Shown: positions 10,901 through 22,900 of the stretch, in pieces | How positions within the stretch are numbered: the stretch's first letter is position 1 | Layout of the letters: each line of letters begins with the position of its first letter | Assembly (NCBI GenBank): GCA_030789695.1 | Contig: CM061142.1 | Coordinates: forward strand, 43,447,375 to 43,511,374 | DNA from: Scilla litardierei | Taxonomy: Eukaryota; Streptophyta; Magnoliopsida; Asparagales; Asparagaceae | Length of the DNA: 64,000 nucleotides | Direction of reading: 5' to 3' | Translations under genes and position numbers: made by a program | Notes under the pieces: generated by a model | What the model was told of the DNA's origin: nothing | What the model saw: the letters and a program-made list of their open reading frames with translations, nothing else | The model's database searches: none

Positions 10901-13900
10901 CCAGGAGAAGTATATTCAGGATCTTCTTGATCGGGCTTCTCTTGTTGATCAGCGTACCGCTGATACACCGATGGAGCTGAATGTACACCTTTGCTCTAGT
11001 GACGGTGAGCCTCTTCCGGACCCCACTCGGTATCGCCATCTTGTTGGCAGTCTGGTCTATCTTGGGATCACTCGACCGGATACTTCATATTCCGTGCACA
11101 TCTTGAGCCAGTTTGTTTCTGCACATACTCAGCTCCACTACAGCCACCTTCTTCGTGTCCTACGTTACCTGCGCGGGACCAGCCACCGTCGATTGTTCTT
11201 TCCACGCTCTGGCCCTTTACAGCTCCATGCTTACTCTGATGCGACTTGGGCCAGTGATCCTTCTGATCGTCGGTCTCTATCTGCCTATTGCGTCTTCCTG
11301 GGTGGCTCTCTCATCACTTGGAAGACCAAGAAGCAGCAGGCGGTTTCTCGCTCGAGTGCAGAAGCTGAGTTGCGTGCTATGGCCTTGTTGACAGCAGAGA
11401 TTATTTGGCTACGTTGGTTACTTGAGGATTTTGGCGTCCCCATTTCCACACCTACTCCTTTGTTGTCTGACAGTACAGGTGCCATCAGTATTGCTCGTGA
11501 CCCGGTGAAGCATGAGCTCACCAAGCACATTGGTGTGGACGCCTCTTTTACGCGTTCACAGGTACGGGATAAGGTTATTGCTCTCCAGTATGTGCCTTCT
11601 GAGTATCAGCTCGCGGATTTCTTCACAAAGGCCCAGACTAGAGCACAGCACAGCTTTTATCTTTCCAAACTCAGTGTTGTTGATCCACCATGAGTTTGAG
11701 GGGGGTGTTAGATGTATATGTATATACCCCCTTTGTATAGGGTCTTTCGTGCTTATTTCCCATTCCCTGTACTCTATATATATCGGGCCATTGCCTTTGG
11801 AATAATACAAGAGAGAGTTTATTCCTAACAGCAGTGATAGAAAAGATGCACTGGTGTGGCAAATATAACTAAAATATAAACCCACAAAAGGTTTTATTGT
11901 TATTTTCAGGTCTTCTGCAGATTGGATGATCAAATACAATTTGAAGGCTTGGAACTTTTATCATCATTCAATAGGAAACGAAACATCTGAAATTTACATC
12001 GCTAATCCAAGCTACTGCATCCATTTTTCCTAATATCATATGCCTAAATTTATAAGGGTGTTCCTTGAATCAGAGTAAAGTATATTACTTGATCCAGTAT
12101 AAATATCAGTTATCAATTTCACTTTAGATTTATCATGCATACTGGTAACCTTCAACACCTGGTATCCCTTTGAAACACTATCATGAACACTGATGCGGAT
12201 GCACCCCCTCCGAGCCCGCCTCCACTTCCTGATGACGCGGTCTCACCCATCGTGACGTACGTGCGGCGCAGGAGGCGCGGGATCGCGACTTAGTGGGTCT
12301 AGTAGGTTAAGGGGTATTTTAGTCCTTTCAGGCTAAATTAGTAATTCCCCATTTTCTTCTATTTATTAGGGCTAGCCGCCATTGTTAGGGCTATGCTTGA
12401 TTTGTGAAGAAACTCTTTAGGCATCATTGAGAAGGTTCTTAGGCTTTGATCCGACATTCAAAGCTAGGAGATAGGGTTTCGTCTCGAAGGAAACCCAACT
12501 TTATCTGTAGTTCTTCGCATTTCTTATCTATAAAAATCCTCTTTTTACATTTTTCCTCGTTTCGTCTCGAAGGAAACCCAACTTTATCTGTCGTTCTTCG
12601 CATTTCTTATCTATAAAAATCCTCTTTTTACATTTTTCCTCTTTAAAATATATCGATTTGATTGATTCGATCCCCGGATCGTATCAAATTGGTATCAGAG
12701 CGCTACGATTTCATGGCAACGGGAACAAGGGCTTCCGTGGATGAGAAGATCCAAGGTCTACGCGACGATCTCAATCACGAGATCGAGGGTTTGAGGAAGG
12801 CGATGGAAGCTTCGATCAAGGATCATGCACACACCCAAGAGGACATTCAATCGGAGCTTCGAATCATGAGAAGGGAAACCGCGGAGACGGGAAGGGATCT
12901 TAAAAGTTTGAAGGAGGCCACGTCGGCGATTCCGGCGATAATGGAGTTGTTGCAAGGTTTGACCAAGGAGAAGGCGGCGGATCGCGACAAGGGGAGAGCA
13001 ACGGAAGAGATCCAAGGCGATTCCGGCGTCGATTCGACAAATCAAGGACCCCCAAGCCACGGGGAGTCACATGCGGCGGCGGCGGCTACAACCCTAGCCG
13101 GCGGGCTAGGGTTTGGCGCGACAGGGCCCGGATCTACCTCCACAGGCCCTGTCGGGCCTAATTGGGGGCCGACAGACCCGCCCGGCCCAGCCACGGCCTG
13201 GACGGGTCAGGCCGGCCACCCCCGGCCCTCGGCGCCCCAAACTGGGGCCGCCGGAGGGCCGGCACCCCCTGGCGGGGGTGCCCAGGGCCCGCCGACCCCC
13301 TTTGGGGGTCTGGCGAGCCGCGCGACCCCCGCCTGGGGGTCGGCAGCCCCAGGCGGGGGCGGCACAGGAGGCTCGGCCCCTGTTTGGGGCCGGGCGGGTC
13401 CGCTAGACCCCGGGCATGGGTCAGCGGGCCCGGGCGACTTCCCCAGTGGCGCGGCGAGCATGGGGGGTGTTTGGCGGTGTTGCGGGGTTCGTACCCCAAT
13501 CTGGAGGAACTTTGGGGGCAACAAGAGGCGGATGGGCCTCAGGAGCAGCTATTGGGGCCCCAGCGGGCCAGTTTTGGAGAGCAGAGACCATTCCGCCTGG
13601 GCCGAGGCCTAATTTTGCACGGCCGCCAGAGTTTCCGGGGCACTACTACCAGCCCGAGGCGTGGGAGAGACCTGCATGGCCAGAGGAGATGTACGGGATT
13701 GACGGGGAAGGCCCGAGGGAGGCTCGGGGTGGCGAGATGGTCAGGGGTGGCGACCGAGGCGGAGATAGGGGGCAGCTAGGCGACATCAACGCAGATCGGC
13801 GGTTGATGAAGCTGAAGATGCCGACCTTTGACGGCACCGACCCTGATTGGTGGATATACCGAGCGGAGAGGTATTTCCAGGTGATGGGTCTGACGGAGCA

Positions 13901-16900
13901 GGAGGTCCTGAAGGCCATCGGGATTTACTGTGAGGGGAAGGCTCTGGCCTGGTACCGGTGGAAGATAGCACGGTCCCCCTTTCGGACCTGGGAGGAGTTG
14001 TCAGCAATGATCGTGGACCGATTTCAGGAGACGGCAGGGGGGATTTCTACGAGCAGCTGTCGGCCCTGAGGCAGGAGGGGACCGTAAGGGACTATGTAGA
14101 GAGGTTTGAAATGCTGAACAGTCGGGTGAAGGGGGTTACCGACGAGGTGATGATCGGGAACTTCATGAGGGGGCTGAAACCGTCGATACGAGCTGAGTTG
14201 AGGATGCAGAGCCCGGCTACCTTGGAGGACGTCCTTCGCTTAGCACATAAAGCGGAGGAGAAGCACACAGAGGATAGGCGGATACGGGGCGCTTGGGGGG
14301 CACAGGGCTCCCGCCCCACTCCACCAGCCACAGCACCGAGACCACCTGCGGCCGTTCCCGAGACTCGAGGAGAGGGCCGCCCAGCTACCCTGGGGCGGCG
14401 GATGACGGAGGCCGAGGTGAGGGAGAAGAGAGCCAAGGGGTTGTGCTTCCGTTGCGACGAGAAGTTCACCCCTGGGCACAGGTGTGCGAGCCGCCTGCTG
14501 CAGATCACCATGGTACCCGATGAGGAGGGGTACGTGGTTGAGGATGAGGAGTCTGAGGAGGAGCCACCGGTAGAGGAGGAGAAGTCTCACCTAGACTTCG
14601 CAGAGGTATCCCTGAACTCTGTGGTGGGGTTCACCCCGAACCACACCACGAAGTTGTCAGGGCAGCTGGGAGACACGGCGGTGACGGTACTGATCGATAG
14701 TGGGGCCACCCACAACTTTATTTCCAGCCGGGTAGTGGAGCGACATGGGCTACAGCTGAGCACCCTGGAGAAGTTTACCGTTCTGCTAGGGACGGGAAAG
14801 ATGGAGGAGAGTAAGGGGCTCTGCAAGGGTGTATGCCTGACCTTGCAGGGGGTCCAGATTATGGAGGACTTCTTGCCATTGGAGTTGGGCAACGTGAATA
14901 TCATCTTAGGGGTGCAGTGGCTGAAGAAGTTGGGGGAGATGAATGTGAATTGGAAGCTCCTGAGGATGGAGTTCCAAGATGGGGAGAGGACCGTCGTGTT
15001 GACCGGGGACCCGACCCTTTGCTTTTCATTGGTGGCCTTCAAGGCCATTACTCGGGCGTTGCGGAACGAGGGGGAGGGGTTCCTTGTGGAGTACCAGGGG
15101 CTGGCAGCGGACCGTGAGCAGCAGCAGGAGGAGACCGCGGCGGAGGTCGAGCAGGTACTGGAGCAGTATCAGGAGGTCTTCCAGGACCCGCAGGGGCTAC
15201 CACCATCCAGGGGGCACGAGCACGCGATTGTATTGAGGGATGGGGCAGCACCAGTGAGTGTACGGCCGTACCGGTACCCGCATGTTCAGAAAGATGAGAT
15301 AGAGAGGATGGTGCGGGAGATGCTGCAGGCTGGGGTCATCCAGCCTAGTGTGAGTCCTTTTTCGAGCCCAGTCTTGCTGGTCAAGAAGGACGGGAGTTGG
15401 AGATTTTGCGTTGATTACCGGGCGCTGAATAAGGAAACTGTCGCTGACAAGTTTCCTATTCCGGTGATCGACGAGCTGCTGGACCGTGAGCAGCAGCAGG
15501 AGGAGACCGCGGCGGAGGTCGAGCAGGTACTGGAGCAGTATCAGGAGGTCTTCCAGGACCCGCAGGGGATACCACCATCCAGGGGGCACGAGCACGCGAT
15601 TGTATTGAGGGATGGGGCAGCACCAATGAGTGTACGGCCGTACCGGTACCCGCATGTTCAGAAAGATGAGATAGAGAGGATGGTGCGGGAGATGCTGCAG
15701 GCTGGGGTCATCCAGCCTAGTGTGAGTCCTTTTTCGAGCCCAGTCTTGCTGGTCAAGAAGAAGGACGGGAGTTGGAGATTTTGCGTTGATTACCGGGCGC
15801 TGAATAAGGAAACTGTCGCTGACAAGTTTCCTATTCCGGTGATCGACGAGCTGCTGGACGAGCTTCATGGAGCAGCGATCTTCTCGAAGATCGACTTGAG
15901 GGCCGGGTACCACCAGATTTTGATGCGGTCTGAGGATGTGCCGAAGACTGCCTTCCGCACCCACGAGGGCCATTATGAGTTCAGAGTCATGCCTTTTGGC
16001 TTGACGAATGCCCCCTCCACGTTCCAGGCCTTGATGAACAAGGTTTTCCAGCCCTACCTGCGGAGGTTCATTCTCGTGTTCTTTGACGATATCCTCGTCT
16101 ACAGCAGGAGATAGAGATTTTCCAGCCGTACCGGTACCCGCATGTTCAGAAAGATGAGATAGAGAGGATGGTGCGGGAGATGCTGCAGGCTGGGGTCATC
16201 CAGCCTAGTGTGAGTCCTTTTTCGAGCCCAGTCTTGCTGGTCAAGAAGAAGGACGGGAGTTGGAGATTTTGCGTTGATTACCGGGCGCTGAATAAGGAAA
16301 CTGTCGCTGACAAGTTTCCTATTCCGGTGATTGACGAGCTGCTGGACGAGCTTCATGGAGCAGCGATCTTCTCGAAGATCGACTTGAGGGCCGGGTACCA
16401 CCAGATTTTGATGCGGTCTGAGGATGTGCCGAAGACTGCCTTCCACACCCACGAGGGCCATTATGAGTTCAGAGTCATGCCTTTTGGCTTGACGAATGCC
16501 CCCTCCGCGTTCCAGGCCTTGATGAACAAGGTTTTCCAGCCCTACCTGCGGAGGTTCATTCTCGTGTTCTTTGACGATATCCTCGTCTACAGCAGGAGCT
16601 TGGGGGAGCACTTGGGCCATTTGGAGGTGGTCTTCCGGGAGTTGTTGGCGCAGCAGTTATTCGCCAACCGGAAGAAGTGCAGTTTCGGCCAGGCACGGAT
16701 TGAGTACCTAGGACATGTGGTGTCAGCCAAGGGTGTAGCCGCTGACAGGTCGAAGATAGAGGCCATGCTGGACTGGCCCGTCCCTACTACACTGCGAGCT
16801 CTCCGAGGATTTTTGGGACTGACCGGATATTACCGGAAGTTCGTTAAGGGGTACAGTACCATAGCCTGGCCCCTTACCGAACAGCTTAAGAAGGACGGAT

Positions 16901-19900
16901 TCCATTGGGGGGAGGAAGCCACCAAGGCCTTTCAGGCCTTGAAGGTGGCCATGACGACCGCACCAGTTCTGGCTTTGCCAGACTTCAGCCTACCTTTCGT
17001 GGTGGAGACCGATGCGTCGGGATACGGGTTGGGAGCGGTGCTCATGCAGGAGGGACGACCCATCGCCTATTTCAGTCACGTGTTGTCAGCTAGAGCACGA
17101 CTGAAATCGGTGTATGAGCGAGAGTTGATGGCCATTGTCCTTGCGGTGACAAAGTGGCGGCCATATCTGTTGGGTCGGGAGTTCGTGGTCAGGACAGACC
17201 AGCGGAGCCTCAAGTACCTGTTGGAGCAGCGGTTGGTTACTGAGGAGCACCAGCGTTGGTTGTCCAAGCTGGTGGGGTACCGGTTCGCTATCGAGTACAG
17301 GCCAGGGTTGGAGAACAAGGCAGCTGACGCCTTGTCTCGTCGGGAGGAGAGCGTGGATCTGAGGGCTTTGTCACGACCTGTGGTTGGACTGGGAGCCCAT
17401 CTTTCAGGAGGCGGAGAGTGATGAGGAGCTGGGACGGATCCGCGAGTTGTTGCAGCAAGGACAGGAGGGGCCGACCGGGTATTCCTTGCAGGGGCGCCGA
17501 CTGCTGTATCAGGGGAGGTTGGTGCTACCACGGGCTTCAGGCTTCATACCCGTCCTCTTCCAGGAGTTCCACGGGTCGGCGACGGGGGGACATTCCGGGG
17601 TGCAGCAGACATAACAGAGGATGGCTAGAGAGGTGTACTGGCCCGGAATGCGCAGGAGGATTGCTCAGTTAGTAGCGACTTGTGACGTCTACCAGCGTCA
17701 CAAGTACATGGCCATGGCTCCGGCAGGACTCCTACAGCCGTTAGAGTTACCAGAGAGAGTATGGGAGGAAGTCACGATGGACTTCATCGACGGGCTACCG
17801 CGGTCCGAGGGGTATTCGGTGATCTTCGTCGTAGTGGACCGTCTGAGTAAGTATGCCCATTTTATACCTTTGAGGCATCCTTACACAGCGGTCACGGTGG
17901 CCACAGCGTTCATTCGAGAGGTGATCCGCATGCATGGGATCCCGGGGTCTATAGTGTCCGACAGGGACCAAGTATTTTTGAGCGGGTTCTGGCGGGAGCT
18001 CTTCAGGGTACAGGGCACGGTCCTAAAGAGGAGCACGGCGTACCACCCGCAGACAGACGGGCAGACCGAGGTGGTGAACAGATCCATAGAGACTTATCTG
18101 CGGTGCTTCGCCTCGGACAAGCCCCGACAGTGGTACAGGTGGTTGGCATGGGCGGAGTATTGGTACAACACCTCGTACCACTCTGCCGCAGGGACGACTC
18201 CCTTTCGGATCCTGTATGGGCGAGACCCACCGTCCTTGCTCCGATTTGGTGACAGGCAGACACCGGTGTCGCAGGTAGAGGCTTACATGGGGGACAGGGA
18301 TGCGATGTTGGAGGAGCTCCGGTGACACCTCTTGAGGGCACAGCAGGTTATGAAGGCCCGGGCAGACGGGCATCGGAGGGAGGTCCATTTTCAGGAGGGC
18401 GACATGGTGTACCTCAAGTTGCGACCCGATAGACAGAAGACATTAGCTCGGAAGCAGAATGAGAAGCTAGCTGCTCGCTACTACGGACCCTACCAGATTG
18501 CAGCCAAGATTGGGAAGGTGGCGTATCGTTTACACCTGCCTCCTTCCTCGAGGATACATCCGGTGTCCATGTGTCGCAGCTACGGAGGGCGATTGGAGAC
18601 CAGTCAGCGACGTCGACGCTGCCACCTTCACTGACGGAGGACATGGAGGTACTGCTGGAGCCATTGGATGTGCGGGCAGTTCGACAGGGGCCAGGGCGAC
18701 GCAGAGAGGTTCTGATTTACTGGGTGGGTCTGCCAGATTGTGATGCCACGTGGGAGGCGTATGACGTGGTTCGGGAGCAGTTTCCAGATTTCCACCTTGA
18801 GGACAAGGTGGCTCTTTTAGGGGGGGTATTGATGCGGACGCACCCCCTCCGAGCCCGCCTCCACTTCCTGATGACGCGGTCCCACCCATCGTGACGTACG
18901 TGCGGCGCAGGAGGCGCGGGATCGCGACTTAGTGGGTCTAGTAGGTTAAGGGGTATTTTAGTCCTTTCAGGCTAAATTAGTAATTCCCCATTTTCTTCTA
19001 TTTATTAGGGCTAGCCGCCATTGTTAGGGCTATGCTTGATTTGTGAAGAAACTCTTTAGGCATCATTGAGAAGGTTCTTAGGCTTTGATCCGACATTCAA
19101 AGCTAGGAGAGAGGGTTTCGTCTCGAAGGAAACCCAACTTTATCTGTAGTTCTTCGCATTTCTTATCTATAAAAATCCTCTTTTTACATTTTTCCTCGTT
19201 TCGTCTCGAAGGAAACCCAACTTTATCTGTAGTTCTTCGCATTTATTATCTATAAAAATCCTCTTTTTACATTTTTTCCTCTTTAAAATATATCGATTTG
19301 ATTGATTCGATCCCCGGATCATATCAAACACCTGACATCGAATATATTCCATCCTCATGAGTACTCTCAAAAGAAAGTAAAAGAAAAAAAAGAAATCACA
19401 TGAGATTAATAACGACTGGAATACTCAGAACAAAAATGAGACTATATCAAAACAGTTCCAGGAAAAACACATTAATTATGTCTTTCAGAGTGAAGAAAAA
19501 TCACATGGAAACTACAGTTGTTCCTTACAACATTACTATGTACCTAAAACCATAAAATTCAGTTCATGATTGACACCTGAATGTGAATTTCATCTCTCAC
19601 AACATACCTAGATCTCCCAAGCAAAAACCGACCTGTCGTCGACTCTTTTTCTGTGTTGAATCCTCCAGAATACACAACTGGTAAGTTAGGAGGCAATGAC
19701 GCTATGTGTTGCCATGTGAGCAAAGCGCTACGTCTGCGTGCACGAGGACTGAATTCATCAAGATGTGTATTTACAATCTGGAAACTGAAACCTGGGGGTT
19801 CAACTCTCTTGAGTTGAAATGTGTAGAAATCAGGTCAAGGTAACAGTAAGTTTCATGATCATACAAGATACAAGATAAAATGATAATATACTACACAATA

Positions 19901-22900
19901 ATGTGAATCTAAAAGGATATTGCCCATGTAGCAATACATGGCACTGTTGATCCCCATGACAAACTTCCTGGAACAGAGGGTGATTCTGACAGCCAAAATG
20001 TACCACCTTCAAGAAGCTCCACCTTCATCAAGCACAGTTTTAATTCTTCAAGGATGAGAAATTATATACTTCATGAAGTCCTTGGTTACCATGTACCATC
20101 AATTGTATCATGACAAAAGTTCTCAAGAGCAACAACTATCTATGGCAGATGCTAAGACAGCATATGTTACCTTTTCCTTATCATAGAATATCATGCAATG
20201 TTCATCAGAGGTGTCTTGTGACCCTTTCCTTGAAATCCCAAACTGATCGTAACCTGGACAATTATAGAAGCAGCATGTGGCTTCAGCATCATCTAACTTC
20301 AATATTTTGTCATTGAACATCATACTTCTGAATGACTTGAAAAGCCATTAAGCAATCACAAAAACTCAACATATGTCACATCATATAGGTTGATTATAGG
20401 GGATTTGTGGACCCTTCTGAATAAACTTTTGAAGTAGAGAATGTTGCATTTATGGCTTGAATCGTTTTCACAAGCACTCATGTAAGGAAGGGAAAAGGGA
20501 AAAGAGAAAAAAAAAAGGCAAAAGGGCAGAGTTTAATCTCACATCGAAAAGATGGATTCATGGTTTAATAGGATTGGACATAAGATTCCGATAGGTGTTT
20601 TGACGCAGGACAGAAGAGGAAAATTATGGTGTGAATTTGGAGTAGAAGAAAATTATGGATTTGATAAATTTTCGGGCCTCGCACCCTAGAGGTCCGATGA
20701 TCACCGACTAACATGCCGCGCAAGCAGATGTTTTTCAGACTTCATGCCCAGGCAACCAAGCCTACTCTCGTGATCCAATACAAAAGATTTACATTTTTAA
20801 GAAACACAGTTTGACAAATAATTGATGCTGCTGATAAATATCTATCATTGAAATATTCGACTCGGTTAGAATCATCACTATGGCTTGTCGAGAACATATA
20901 TGATGCATGCAAATTCTATTAACTCTACTAAATAAAATAAGTTTGGAGCCTTTATATAATTTTACAACTTGACTTTGCAAAGATTACATCCGAAGTGAGA
21001 CTAAAATACCAAAATAACTTAAGTTTTAAAATAAATAAAAGACTCAAAACACTCAAACTCTCATAAAATACCAAAATACCTAAGACTCAAAATAAATAAA
21101 AGATTCAATAGGACTCAAACTCTCATAAAATACACAAATAAAAAGATTAAGGATAACTCAAATAAAATCTAAATGACCCCAATCTTTAATCTAATCCAAA
21201 TTAGATCATCATCATTCTTCCTGTTTTGAAAACTTCACCACCTGATGATGATATGAATAGTACAATAGGATAAAACAACATGATTAGCTCCGTGGTGGTA
21301 CATGCGAAAGACAAATAATGAATGATATTGATAAATATCTTTTATCAAGCTCTTGTAAAAATATTTGACTGAGTCTTATCAAGATCATCACTATATGAAG
21401 TTTGTCGAGAACACCTATATCATGAATGCAAAACTCCTTATTGGGTTTAGGATAAATTTCTCTGGTAAACGCTAATCATCTCGCCCATTACTACAAATTC
21501 CTGCAAATTCATACAAACGTCATACAACTAAGGCCTATCTAGCATAACTAAGGCCTATCTAGCAAAATATGTGTAGCATATATTGGTACAACAACATACC
21601 AGATGCTATCCCGATAGCTGAAAAACCGTATAAGTACTAGATAACGTTAGATTATAAAATATGAGTTTTTCATGTAATGCTATAAGGTTGTGAGTAAGAT
21701 TCAGCTTTTTAATCTCATCTTTTTCATAACCGACTTGATATAAGGTTGTGAGTAAGCTTCAGCTTTTAATCTCATCTCTTCCATAGCTGACTTGACTAAA
21801 TTTGTATAATTACACATTTTGATGTAGATAAATATAATATATATCCTTCACCAATCTTTCTCACATTTAGGTATGGTAGCTAGGTACCTAATGATATGTA
21901 CACGAGCACTAAATTTCTCTGGATCATCATCTTCCTCACCAGCACCCTCAGGTGAAATATATTCTTTTTCAATTAATCTATCTTCATTAGTAACCTCTCT
22001 CACAAGTAAGTTCATATTGAGACACTGACTAGTAAACTGATGTCAAAGCTATACTATTTGAAACATTACATCCCTTTAAGTTTTTGTTCTAAGGATTCTC
22101 CAACCTTAACATTTCCATTTGTCTACTTAGTGATAATAGTTATAAGTTTAGTCATGATGTTATTTGGCTGCTTTTAAAAGTATGCTTTCTATCATTGGTG
22201 CTCTTGTTGACTTCAAATGTAAGGCTAGATTGAATGCATGTTGTATAATGTATATAGTGATAGGAAGCATCTCACGTCTAATATCTACTCTCAAACTAGA
22301 ACAAAATCTAACAAATGATATATTAAGGATCTTCTTATAGTTTACTCTTAACAAATAAATCATTGAACTTAATCATGTACTCTTCCATGAACATACAAGA
22401 CGTATATCATTCAATTGTTCTAGGAGACTATCTTCAATTGTTCTAGGAGACTATCTTCATAGATAGGATGCAGATATTTTTCTTTTAAGTTTGACTCTCA
22501 TTTCATTTAATGTATGTATATAGGTCTTAAATGTTCTCTTTGTTTTTCTATCGTTGTTTAGAAAAATTTTATAGATTATATCAGTTTTATTTTAGCAAAT
22601 TGAACTTTTCTCTCGTTTGATATCGGTACCATTCGAATGCATGTTTCATCTCTGCTAGCCAATCTAAAAGGATACGATGATTATATGGTTCATCAAAATT
22701 GAGAGCATCTATCTTAATCCGGTATGTGATGTTATCTCACCCAAAATTATCCTCAAAATTATCTTATCTCCTATCATTTTTGATTTTTATTATTCCCACT
22801 TATAATCATTTTGTTATCGGGTTCATCGTCAAACATGCTTTGTGATTCATCCTTAAAATTTAGTTTTTTTCCAACTTGTTTTCTAAGGCTTTTAAGCGAT

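Larger units (their letters stand above)
6488..11830 (+). mobile_element. Complete short-LTR Copia retrotransposon
   Basis: A 5,343-bp element with all expected parts: a 125-bp LTR at each end (TGTTAG...CCTAACA), a tRNA-Met primer site immediately inside the 5' LTR, one long gag-pol ORF and a purine tract TGAGTTTGAGGGGG before the 3' LTR. The target-site duplication GCAGT is exact on both sides (6483-6487 and 11831-11835). I count one difference between the LTRs, so the insertion is recent. It lies antisense within intron 5 of the host gene. The very short LTRs and compact single ORF suggest a Retrofit/Ale-like or Bianca-like lineage, which I cannot settle by eye. Confidence 0.96.
14531..18894 (+). 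pseudogene. Chromovirus pol: protease, RT (duplicated), RNase H, integrase, chromodomain
   Basis: Protease [13 protein letters not shown] (near 14690). Reverse transcriptase runs from [16 protein letters not shown] to FFDDILVYS (final copy near 16566), preceded by extra copies. RNase [14 protein letters not shown] (near 17005) and [12 protein letters not shown]. Integrase core [24 protein letters not shown]. Chromodomain [21 protein letters not shown] (about 18710-18775). Damage: a stop at 16112 after the second RT copy, a frameshift near 17385, a stop at 17612, a stop at 18323 and a frameshift near 18566. In the integrase zinc finger the first Cys of the CX2C pair is present, but the second reads Tyr (CDVYQ at 17681-17695). 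The frame ends at 18894, about 65 bp inside the 3' LTR. Not functional as it stands. Confidence 0.9.
12191..19326 (+). mobile_element. Complete Gypsy chromovirus (Reina-like), coding region damaged
   Basis: A 7,136-bp element with LTRs of 496 and 497 bp, a tRNA-Met primer site, gag, protease, reverse transcriptase, RNase H, integrase, chromodomain and purine tract. The target-site duplication AACAC is exact (12186-12190 and 19327-19331). I count about seven LTR differences, roughly 1.4%. Despite this youth, the ORF has several frameshifts and stops and a partly triplicated reverse transcriptase segment. Short LTRs and the integrase style ([19 protein letters not shown]) point to the Reina clade. 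It lies antisense in intron 5 of the host gene. Confidence 0.95.
4200..19607 (-). other. Intron 5 of the EEP gene, 15.4 kb, hosting two complete retroelements
   Basis: Bounded by GTATGT (donor at 19607) and CTTACAG (acceptor at 4200). About 12.5 kb of it consists of a Copia element (6488-11830) and a Gypsy element (12191-19326), both in the orientation opposite to the gene. The rest is AT-rich intron sequence with tandem duplications and simple repeats (4581-6370). Confidence 0.9.

Noticed and set aside
12758..18889. Long minus-strand frames opposite the chromovirus (for example 15197-15973)
   Set aside because: They mirror the conserved plus-strand RT and its duplications and contain no independent motifs.
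19808..19822. GT-AG acceptor at CTCAAG|AGAGTT for exon 5
   Set aside because: It leaves exon 4 without a GT donor and drops the conserved TFQLK. The AT-AC boundary 15 nt upstream restores both frame and family sequence.
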